In this document: piece after piece, positions 10,646-20,989 of the stretch
Layout of the letters: each line of letters starts with the position of its first letter
Position numbering within the stretch: the stretch's first letter is position 1
Source of the DNA: Xiphophorus maculatus
Taxonomy: Eukaryota > Chordata > Actinopteri > Cyprinodontiformes > Poeciliidae
DNA length: 64,000 nucleotides
Reading direction: 5' to 3'
NCBI RefSeq assembly: GCF_002775205.1
Contig: NC_036460.1
Span: forward strand, 868,501 to 932,500
Translations under genes and position numbers: made by a program
The notes under the pieces: generated by a model
The model's database searches: none
Told to the model about the DNA's origin: nothing
Seen by the model: the letters and a program-made list of their open reading frames with translations, nothing else

Positions 10646-13600
10646 ACGACTGAGGACGTGGCCGACTTCCAGCGCACGCAAACATCACCCAAAGGTCAGG
10701 CTGTTAACCCCGTTCCTTGCAGGTGTTCAACGGGGCTGCCACCGTCTCTTGTTGCAGGGACATTTTTTGGTACTAATCACTCTAGCTCTGATACCATAAT
10801 GTCATGTAGTGTTGTAGCAGCAATAAAACACCACATTTCTCCCGTCTGTACCTGGAAGACGTCAGATGTAGATGAAGTCGGTGTAGAAGGTCGGAAGTTG
10901 GCGGAATATGTTGCTCGAGAGAGACCAAACAGAGGTCCAAAGCCGGAGTTGTGCAAGCTGGTTGAAGATCTGACTATTTTTGGTCGAAAGTGGAAAGTAG
11001 TAACTGGAAACATTGTGTTTGGGACACTTGGTTTTGAGCAGGAAGAGGAACTGTATGAAATATTAAATAAGTACTTGTTGAGAGATGGAATGTGTATCTT
11101 TAGTCTTCATGGTGCAACTAGCTTGATAATCCAGCATGGAGACTACTTTGTCGTCGTGGACTTTGGAACACGGAATTCACAGGGGTTGGCATCTCAGTTC
11201 GGTACGTCGGTAGTCGTGTTTAACACGTGTTTAAATGATTTAATGATTCACCTTCTTAACCTCAGGGAATCATTAAATGCGACCGAGTACGGAATCTTTG
11301 CTATTTCTGTACAAGAGATGTACAGTAATGTGGAGACATGTGCAGCAGTTACTGCTGACAGACAGGCTACAGATGCATGCCATAGTGCAAGTAGCCATGT
11401 CGCATCACTCAGTGGATCGTTTCATCAGGGTGATGTTCAGTTTAAATATGCCGGGGTTCAGTGTACAGCCATAAGTGCTGTTGCTTTAACAAAGCACACA
11501 CTGGACAGCGTTTTTTCATGGAATGCTGACATATTGGATGATGTAGTTGTTTTGGGTGATCAGCTATATACATTTTTGCGTGACAACAATTTAATCAGTG
11601 GTGGAAGTCAGCTTCTCTCTGTTCCAGACTTGCCTAAAAAGATGCATGTTGATGGGCAAAGTTTTGAGTATGCTTATGGGGACTATGTTGCTGGAGCTAT
11701 TGATACACTGGATCCAGATCTTCTTGAATCAGGTGTGCACACTAGTCTTTGGGATGGACTCAGTAAGATGTGTGCAAAATATGAAACCAGCTTTATTACA
11801 ATAAGTGGCAGTACTTGTGCCCTTATTAGTTCTAATGGACGTTATGCTGTTGTGGACTCTCATGCACGTAACACCGACGGCATGGTACATGCAACTGGAA
11901 AGAGTGTTGTCCTTTACTTCAACACTCTTGATGATGTTTTTGTGTACATTGAAAGGTTTTCTGGTCAACTGAATGTCACTCCCAAATTATTTGAGATCAG
12001 TGGAGTTGATATTGTTCAGACAGGCTCAAGTAAAATTGCATCTGAACATGTAGCTACTGTTCCAGGGAGCAGCAGTGGTGTTTTTGATCACACCTTTACA
12101 GGTGTTGACATGCAGGACGATTCTTGTGGAGAACATTCATCCCAACTTGACATGTCAGACATGGATGATGATGTAGTTGTTACTGGTGTCCAAAGTAATG
12201 TATTGTATTTTAACCCTGTCTCTGAAGAGATTGCGCGGTCACTGTGTGGAAAGTTGAATGTGGAGTATCAACGGGCAAATTCTGTATCTTGTGTGGTCGG
12301 GGAACTGGGTGTGCCATGTCTGACGGAAAAAATTGTTGGAGATGGAAACTGCTTTTTTAGAGCACTTAGTCAAGCCATCAGTGGCACCCAGAAAAATCAT
12401 CGCAAAATTAGGCTTGCTGTTGTTAAACAGTTACAAAGGAATTCTCACACATATGATAGTATTTTAAGAAGTGAGTATTCCTCCATATCACAATATATTG
12501 CTGTTTCAAGGATGCAATATGTTGGCAGTTGGGCAACTGAAGTAGAAATTAAGGCTTCAGCTGATTATTTTGGTGTTAACATTTTCACATTTTGTGACGA
12601 TAAATGGCTTGAATACAGTTCTTTGAGTAGTGTGTCCAATCATGCTCTTTATTTGCAAAATATTAGCGGTAATCATTATGAGACGGTTACTTGTGTGAAG
12701 CAGCCTCGGTCACAAACATGTTATGGTTATTGCATGAATAGTGATCTTTCTGGGGAATATAAAACTCGGCAAGTTACAGCAGAACAAAATATTGCGCGTA
12801 TAAAGACGGTAAAAACAGAGACTTCCATTGAAGACGAGTGCGTGGGCATTTTACAAGATAACCAAAATACTTCCCTATTTACTCCCATCTCTGAAGTTAC
12901 TGCTAAAACTCTGTGTAACAATTTAAAAATAGATTTTGAAGAACATAATTTTCAAAAAGTAATATTGCGTGGGCCTTTGGGACATGTGTGTAAGACTAAA
13001 AATATTATAAATGACGGTAACAGTTTTTTCAGAGCTGTAGCCTATGCACTTACTGGTTCTGAGAAAAATCACCGTAAAATTAGACTCGCTGTTATTTCAC
13101 ACATGACCAAAAATACGAAAGAATGCGGAACATTTTTGGAAAAAGATTTTACTTCTGTGACAGAATATGTTAACCAGTCACAGATGAAGTACGTCGGTCA
13201 CTGTGCTACAGAAATTGAGTTTAAATCTGCCGCCAATATGTTAGGACTGGATATATATGTATTTAACGGTACACAGTGGACCAAATATAATTCAAATAGT
13301 CATTTGACCAATGAAGCAATATATTTGCAGAACTGTGATGAGCATTTTGACGTTGTTATTTGTGCAAAGCAAGGTGATAAAGACTTTTGCTTTGGACTTT
13401 GTGAAGAAAATGTTTCGTTAAAGAAACAACACATTCGTACAAGATCTCCACAAGTTCAGAAAAATGCAGAGCAAACTGTTTTAAGCGGTAAAGCAAATGA
13501 CAGTTTTTCTTTGTATTTAAGACAAAAAAAGAATCAGAGATATACCACTAAATATAGAACTAAAATAGTATATAGGCAAAAAATTAAATTTAATAAAAGA

Positions 13601-13689
13601 AATACATATAAGAAAAATTTCCTATACAGGGAACAAAAAAAACATTGGAGGACAAATAAATATTGTGAAGATCAGACTTACCAAAGAAA

Positions 13690-13920
13690 CCTTAGGCAAA
13701 TGAGCATTGCGAAATATCAAGAAAACAAATCTCACCAAGAAAAACTTAAGCACATGAGCATTGCGAAATATCAAGAAAACAAATCTCACCGAGAAAAAGT
13801 TAAGCGCATGAGCATTGCGAAATATCAAGAAAACAAATCACACCGAGAAAACCTTAAGCGCATGAGCATTGCGAAATATCAAGAAAACAAATCACACCGA
13901 GAAAACGTTAAACACTTAAG
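13690..13920 (+). repeat. 54-bp in-frame repeat encoding 18-residue units
   Basis: Four copies start at 13700, 13754, 13808 and 13862, each encoding MSIAKYQENKSH followed by a basic hexamer such as REKVKR. The spacing is exactly 54 bp. The copies are nearly identical in DNA, so the expansion looks recent and may vary in number among copies of the element. The basic, Tyr-containing units suggest nucleic-acid binding, by inference only. Confidence 0.9.
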
Positions 13921-16900
13921 TAGAAAGCAATACCTTAATCCACAACATAAGAGCCACATAATATCAAATGTAGAGTTAAAAAGACGGGAGATTAAAATAA
14001 AGTCAAAGGACTTTGACTTTGTTGTTGCGCAATTTGTGGACAAAGTAAAAGAGGGGCCCAATTTTGTGTGTTGTGTGTGCTTTCGGTTGTTATTCAAACA
14101 TCAGGTGTTGAATTGTTGCAAAGATTCATACAGGAAAACTAAAGAAATGTCGTTAATTGCAGATAAATGTATAAGTGATGATTATGTGCATATTTGTAAG
14201 GATGCATGCATTTCACCATGCAATCTCAAAACCTGTCGAAATAAGTTGTATATTTGTTACTGTTGTCATCACAAAATTAGCAAAGGTCAAATGCCCCCAG
14301 AAAGTTCATGCAATAATTTGACTGTTGATGACATCCCACCTCAGTTGACATGCTTGAATACTTTGGAGCAACATTTAATAGCTTTACATATACCATTTAT
14401 GAAAATGTTGGCTTTGCCCAAAGGTGGACAAAATGGAGTGCATGGTCCCGTTACTTGCGTCCCTGCAAATGTTGCTGAAACCTGCAGTATGCTACCGCGT
14501 AGTACTATGGAAGGGTCTTTGTTACCTGTTAAGTTAAAGCGTAAATTGACATACAAAGGTCATTATGATTATCAGTATGTTGACTCAATGCATGTCCAGG
14601 AAGCTCTTTGGTACTTGAAACATTGTAACTTTCATTATAAAAATGTAGAGTTCAATGAATCTTGGATCAATGAGTTTTCTGAGGAAGATAATAATTCTGT
14701 TTTAAACAATAATAATGTTAATGAAGAAAATGAGGACATGTCCATAGATGAAAATGATGATGACCTTTTACATGACAGGCAGCAACACTGCATGTTCCAG
14801 GACACTTGTCTTATGCCGGTAGATATAGGACAAGAAGCGTTGGATCTTTATGTTGACAATGTGTTGAATGTAGCACCGGGGGAAAATAATAACCCTATAA
14901 AACTGCTTTCTGATTGTACTAACGAAGCAAAATGTTTCCCTGTATTGTTCCCATCGGGTTTTAACACATACCATGAAAAGCGGCAGTATCGTTTGACTTT
15001 GAGTCGTTATTTTAATAACAGACTTCTTCATGCTGATGGTAGATTTGCACGTAATGTGGAATATATTTTCTTTGCGCAGTACATGTCGGAACTGGAGCAG
15101 GTTGTGTCTAAAGTGTCAATAGCTTTACGTAAAGGTACAAGTCGTACACCTCAAAATATGAGTGAGGTTTTAAGAGATGAACAGTCCATAAGTAAGTTGT
15201 TGGAGTTTGATGATGGCTATCGTTTCTTGAAACCTATTCGAGGCACACCAGCTTTCTGGCAGACGGCTCAACGCGACTTGCTAGCTTGTGTGAGAATGTT
15301 GGGGAAGCCCACATGGTTTGCTTCGTTTTCGTCTGCAGATATGAGATGGACTAATCTGCTTTATAGCATCTTAAAGCAGGAAGGGCGAACGCAGACTTTA
15401 GAACAGTTGCAATGGGCAGAGAAGTGTGAATTGTTGCGTCGAAACCCTGTTACTGCTGCTAGAATGTTTGACTTTAGATGGCATGTTTTTGTAAGAGAAG
15501 TCCTCATGTCTCCTGCTAATCCTATTGGAAAAATCGAAGACTACTATTATCGTGTAGAATTCCAGCAGCGTGGCTCTCCTCATTGCCATTGCCTTTTTTG
15601 GATTTTGGGTGCTCCAATTTTGGACAAAAACACAGATGAAGATGTTATTGCATTTATTGATAAGTATGTGACATGTGAAATTCCATCCGAAGAAGATGCG
15701 TTGTCTGAAGTAGTTACATCTGTACAACAGCATTCAAAACGACATTCAAAAACTTGTAAAAAGAAAAAAACTGTTTGTCGTTTTAATTTCCCTCGGCCTG
15801 TCTCTTGTCGCACTTTTATATGTCGTGGTGAAAAATATCAAGATCCGGTCAAGACTTGTAAATGCAATTTGGATAAAACTGATGGTAGTGCAGATTGTGA
15901 ATGTCTTGATAAGAATAAGACTCGTCCGGAACAAATGGACAGTGATGTAGCAAGCAATATTTTAACAAAGATAAAGAATGCCATTTCAGGTGAGAACTGT
16001 CCGTATAATACTGTGGAAGAAATGTTTGAAGGCTTGTGCATGAATCAATATGTATTTGAAACAGCATATAAACGATTTAGTAGGAATACACATGTGGTGT
16101 TAAAAAGGCAAATTAATGAAATTTGGATTAATCAATATAGTAGACCACTGTTAAAAGCTTGGGATGCAAATATTGATATCCAGTATTGTGTTGATGCATA
16201 TGCATGTTGTGTTTATATTGTATCTTATATGTCAAAAAGTGAACGTGAAATTGGTCTTCTTCTAGGAAATGCACAAAGAGAAGCAGCGAAAGAAGGTAAT
16301 GTTAGTGCTAAAGAGGCTTTAAAGAGACTTGGTAGTGTCTATTTGCATAATCGTGATGTTTGTGCTCAGGAAGCAGTGTATAGACTCACCAACATGCATT
16401 TAAAGGAGTGTTCTCGGAAAGTTGTTTTTATTCCAACTGGGGATAATATTGTGAAAATGAGTTTACCCATTTCTGTTTTGAAACAAAAAGCTACATTACA
16501 GGATCTTACCCCAGAAGACATGTGGATGACTGGTATAGTTGACCGCTATAAGAACAGGCCAAATGATGATGCGTTTCCTGATATGTGCCTGGCTAAGTTT
16601 GCTTCAGAGTATCGCGTTTTGTCCAAAAATGAGAAGTGTAGAAATCCAGTAAAACTGAATAAGAATTTCGGATTTGTTGTGAAAAGAACTCGGACAAAAC
16701 CAGCAGTTGTTCGTTATGCGCGTTTCTCTGAAACAAAAGAGCCAGAAAGGTTTTATCAAAGCATAATGCAGCTATTTCTGCCTTATCGCTTTGATAGTGA
16801 ACTGAAACCTGCACATTGTGAAACCTTTGGTGACTTTTATCAAACTGGTGTGATTAGTTTTGTTGATGGAACAAGGCATTCAGTAAAGTCTGTTGTAGAT

Positions 16901-19205
16901 TTAAATAGGAGTGAATTTGAGGTGGAATCTGATCATTTTGAGGCTGTGGACAATGTTACCGGTGATGTAATGCTGGAAGATGCATGGGCTGAATTGTGTC
17001 CTGAGGTTGAATTGGAACGATTGGAGTGTGTGGAATTACAAAGAGAAAGACAAATAGAAAACAGTGACCAGGAACAAATCCCTGATTTAAGTTTGCAGTG
17101 TAAAGAATTTTCAGTATTTGAGAAAAGAAAAACTACTAGAACTGAAGGCCTTGCATTAATTAGATCTTTGAATGAAAAACAGTTCTCTGTTTTTTATCAA
17201 ATCAGGCAGTGGTCTCTAGCCAAAGTTAATGGAAAAAATCCTGAACCACTGCATATTTTTATTACAGGTGGTGCTGGCACAGGAAAAAGTCATTTAATCA
17301 AGGCAATTGAATATGAATCCAAAAGGTTATTGTCCACTGTGTGTCAGTCTCCTGACAACACATGCGTGTTACTGACAGCTCCCACCGGCATTGCCGCATA
17401 TAATTTAGAAGCAACAACAATCCACACCACATTTTCTATTGGAAAGGATGTACGCCTACCGTATACTCCTTTGAGTGAAGAGAAATTAAATTCGTTGCGT
17501 GTCAAATATTGTGATCTCCAGCTTCTTATTATAGATGAAATATCGATGGTTGATCACAATCTCTTATCGTATGTTCATGGTCGATTGCGTCAGATAAAAC
17601 AAACCGTAAAATCATATGGGAATATTAGTATAATTGTAGTGGGTGACATGTACCAGCTTCCACCGGTGAAAGGTAAACCACTTTATTCTGATGGTGTTGC
17701 CACAAATATATGGTCAGATTTATTTAAAATTGTAGAGTTAACTGAAATAGTTAGACAAAAAGATGCTGTGTTTTCTCAACTGCTAAACAGGATGAGAACT
17801 CGCTCCAAAGGCACACCAATATTGGCTGATGATTTACAGATTTTAAAACGTTGTGAAACAGGTGAGGTTAGCTCAGCCTTGCACATATTCGCAACCAATA
17901 AACAAGTAAATGAGCACAATATTCAACGATTATATGAGACTTGTCCTGAATTTGTTAGCATTGGGGCACAGGACTATGTCAATGATAAGAAAACAGGAAA
18001 ATTGAGGTTGTTGGAAGGACATCATGCGAAAGCTTCGAATACTTGCTTATCGGAAGTCTTGTTATTGGGTAAAGGAGCGCGTGTTATGTTGTGTAAAAAT
18101 GTGGACGTTAGCGACGGTTTGGTTAACGGTGTTTGTGGTACTGTTACAGAAATATTAATACCAGAAAAGGACAAGTTTCCTAACGTGGTATATGTTAAAT
18201 TTGATAATGAACGTGTAGGCATGCAGAAGAGGAAGAGCTGCCACTATGCATCATCAGATTTGGCTGGATCCACAGCCATTGGACCTGAGGAGGAGAGAGC
18301 CACCGTTAAAGGTGGCATGCGGCGACAATTTCCACTCAGGTTGGCATGGGCATGTACAGTACACAAAGTTCAAGGACTAACTGTTGACGAAGCTGTTGTT
18401 TCTTTTCGTAAAATATTTGCACCAGGACAAGCTTATGTCGCGATAAGTCGTGTACGAAATATTTTAGGATTGACGATTCAAGATTTTGATGAAAAAAGGA
18501 TTTATTGTAAGGACGACATTTTGGTTTCTCTTGAGAGTATGACACCTCTTTTAAGTGGATCAATTCAATTTGATCGATTTAACACATCTGTTTTTACTGT
18601 ATTCCTAATGAACGTGCAAAGTTTGAATCGGCATGTAAAAGATTTGGCCTGTTATACAGAACATTGGAAACCAAAATGCATAGCTATTACAGAAACATGG
18701 GTGTCTTCAACCCACACGGATACAGTAAAGATAGATGGTTACAGCTTCACTAACCGTCCACGATGTTTGTCATATACTAGCAGGCATCCGGAACTGATTG
18801 CATTGGAAGACCAACAACATGGTGGTGTTGGCATCTATTGTGCAGACGATGTAGAATTTGAAATCCTACAGCAACCAGAGCTGAATTTGGAGTGTTTAGT
18901 GTATCGGTTTTGTAGTTTTAACATGGTGCTTGGGGTAATTTACCGACCGCCACTATACCCTCTGTCACTATTTAAAAATAATTTAGGTCAGTTACTTGAT
19001 TGGCTTGAGAAACAAAGTGACACTATTGCACTAATTGGAGATTTTAATGACGATATTTTGAAGTCATCAATTATCACAAAATTTGTTTGTGATAAAGGAT
19101 ACCTCCAAATGGTTGTAGAAGCAACCACTGAAAAAGATACTTTGATAGATCATGTTTATGTTAAATCAAAGACATATAAAGTAGAGGCAGTAGTTGTGCC
19201 TACAT

Positions 19206-19299
19206 ATTTTAGTGATCATGAGGGTATAATGTGTGGTTTTAGCTTGTAATCATTTTAGTAATCATGAGGGTGTAATGTGTGGTTTTAAGCTGTTGCAAT
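19206..19299 (+). repeat. 46-bp direct duplication across the Helitron stop codon
   Basis: ATTTTAGTGATCATGAGGGT begins at 19206 and a near copy (ATTTTAGTAATCATGAGGGT) begins at 19252. The first copy codes the end of the endonuclease, including SDHEG, the catalytic His motif. The second lies after the TAA at 19247-19249. The duplication therefore added 3' UTR and left the protein end intact. Confidence 0.8.
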
Positions 19300-19984
19300 C
19301 ATGTGACATTATGAACATTAAAAAAAGGTTTTGCTTTCTTCATCAAAATTAATTGAAATCTTTAAGACATGAAATTTTTTTATTATAAAATAAGAATAAA
19401 ATCACTTTATAGTGTAAACATTACTATTCCAATTTAATCAAAAGTATCTTAGTAGCTGTTATTTCAGCTTTATGTGAAAAGTTAACAAAACCTTTTTAGT
19501 TGTTTAAAGTTCATTGATATTTAGTCATGTATTTAGGGGTTTCGTTTCTTGCATTAAGACAGCTTTTATGAAAGTTTGATAGTTAAATTGGTGAATACAC
19601 ACCCAAAAGTAATAATGTAAAAGTAACACTTTAGCAATTGGAATATTATTTATTTGTATTCATGTTATCTAGTTTCCCTTTGGGATCAATAACGTATTTT
19701 TGAATTTGAATAATGATTAAAATGTATGTTGTTAAAACTTTGAAGCTGTTCTTGATGCAGGTTTTGCTTTACCTAGTCGCATAGCACAAAAAAAGCAAAG
19801 GCAGTCGTTTTGGAACTCCACATGTTGGGCAAGGTTCAAGTCCTTGGACTGCCGATTGTGCTGGCAATTAAAGGTAAAAGCTTAGAAGCATTAAACCTCC
19901 GGTAGTGGTAACATTTTAAAGTTACTATGATTATGAACTCAATCTATGCATAGCAGTATTATGATTCTTGTTGTTGCATGAGCT
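19300..19984 (+). other. AT-rich 3' region of the Helitron gene
   Basis: No coding region is seen. AATAAA occurs at 19395-19400. Near 19672 the text TTCCCTTTGGGATCAATAA resembles the 3' ends of fish CR1/L2-type LINEs. At 19800-19853 a short tRNA-like string has a perfect 7-bp end stem (GGCAGTC/GACTGCC) and a B-box-like GGTTCAAGTCC. Confidence 0.45.
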
Positions 19985-20070
19985 CACACAAGCTCATGCA
20001 ACACACATGCATGAGCTTGTGTGTTGCATGTGGATTGCTCCGTAGCCCAGCATTAAGGGTTGGGCTACGG
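19985..20070 (+). other. Two adjacent perfect hairpins
   Basis: CACACAAGCTCATGC (19985-19999) pairs perfectly with 20009-20023 across a 9-base loop. CCGTAGCCCA (20040-20049) pairs perfectly with 20061-20070 across an 11-base loop. They lie 0.7 kb after the Helitron stop codon. Helitron-type elements carry terminal or subterminal hairpins, so these are candidates for its 3' structure. A simple non-autonomous repeat is the alternative. Confidence 0.7.
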
Positions 20071-20787
20071 ATTTTGCTTTTCTCTCTCTTTGTGCTCCTC
20101 TCATTTTGCAGGTGTTGCTGATCCGTTGATTTGGAGCACAGAGTATTTGAACCTGGCTCTCTCCACCTTCTGGGTCGCCTTCGGCATCCACTCTGCCTTC
20201 TTGATGCTTGTGGGGTTTTGTTGCCAGGCCTCAGCTCCTCCACTTTTGCACATTTGAGTTTGTCTTTGTTTTTGCACTTCAACTGTTCCATATGCACTCA
20301 TACAACACATCCAAGCATTAGCATTACATCACTGATACTGACATCCACAATCCATTGTTGTTTTTGTTAATAAATATTCCTTTTCATGTACTTTTACCAC
20401 TGCATGGTCTCCTGTTTTCTTATGACTTTTAGCCAGTCATAACAGACTGAAAGTGCTGTGATATAGCATTTATATTTCTCACAGAAATTTAGTAGTTTTA
20501 ACATGAATTAATTGAAAAAACATTTGAGCAAGATTTTTATGTAAAATCATACAAAGTTGCAATGTAGTGTCCAATTCTGGATTTATTCTGTCATGTTTAA
20601 CTTGCTATTAACATTATTATTATTATTAGTAGTAGTAGTAGTGTTGTAATCACTTATGAAATAGGTGAAGTATAAATCATAAAAAAAACAATAGTTTGTA
20701 TGACGTGGGTTTTCTTGTTGTAGAACCCTGAAACATGCAGAAAAGCGGCAGTCATGATTGCATTACAGAAATAATGAAACTATTTCA

Positions 20788-20955
20788 GTAATTCGGCACC
20801 AGAGGGCAGCATTGCATTGATCTCTGTCATTCGTAAGGCAATGCTGCCCTCTGGTGTCGAATTACTGAAATAGTTTCTGTGATTCGACACCAGAGGGGAG
20901 CATAGCATTGATCTCTGTCATTTATAGGGCAATGATGCCTTCTGGTGTCAGAATA
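20788..20955. repeat. Foldback repeat built on a ~25-bp inverted unit
   Basis: The unit ATTCGACACCAGAGGGCAGC occurs here in alternating orientation four times (near 20792, 20839, 20881 and 20928), with small differences. Each neighbouring pair forms a palindrome. The same unit recurs back to back at 21919-22010. This is the pattern of MITE or foldback-element ends. Confidence 0.75.
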
Positions 20956-20989
20956 ATGAAATATTTTGTAAACAGAGACTTAGCTATTG

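Larger units (their letters stand above)
7406..19249 (+). mobile_element. Helitron (Helentron-type) transposase gene, 12 coding exons, intact
   Basis: Exons: 7406-7514, 7647-7750, 7827-8099, 8303-8396, 8480-8547, 8643-8867, 8964-9029, 9111-9242, 9332-9394, 9481-9519, 9663-9782, 10646-19249. All phases agree, giving 3298 residues. The large frame has no ATG near its left end; an in-frame TAG lies inside the CTCTAG acceptor at 10640-10645, so it must be a spliced exon. Numbering below counts from the GTG at 10658. Domains: SGNH-like part (upstream exons); cysteine-protease-like units (C50; C269 with D400/H402); OTU units (DGNC 562-565; DGNS 786-789); 18-residue repeats from 1015; Cys-rich region near 1135-1210; Rep with HCH 1642-1644 and Tyr 1853/1857; Pif1-like helicase (GGAGTGKS 2204-2211, IIDE 2291-2294); endonuclease 2648-2863 (GDFND 2794-2798). 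AATAAA occurs at 19395. The weakest junction is donor GTTTGT at 9395. Confidence 0.88.

Noticed and set aside
19959-20297. Minus-strand 112-codon basic frame
   Set aside because: It runs through the twin hairpins and 3' repeat DNA; it has no family resemblance and overlaps a competing open frame on the other strand.
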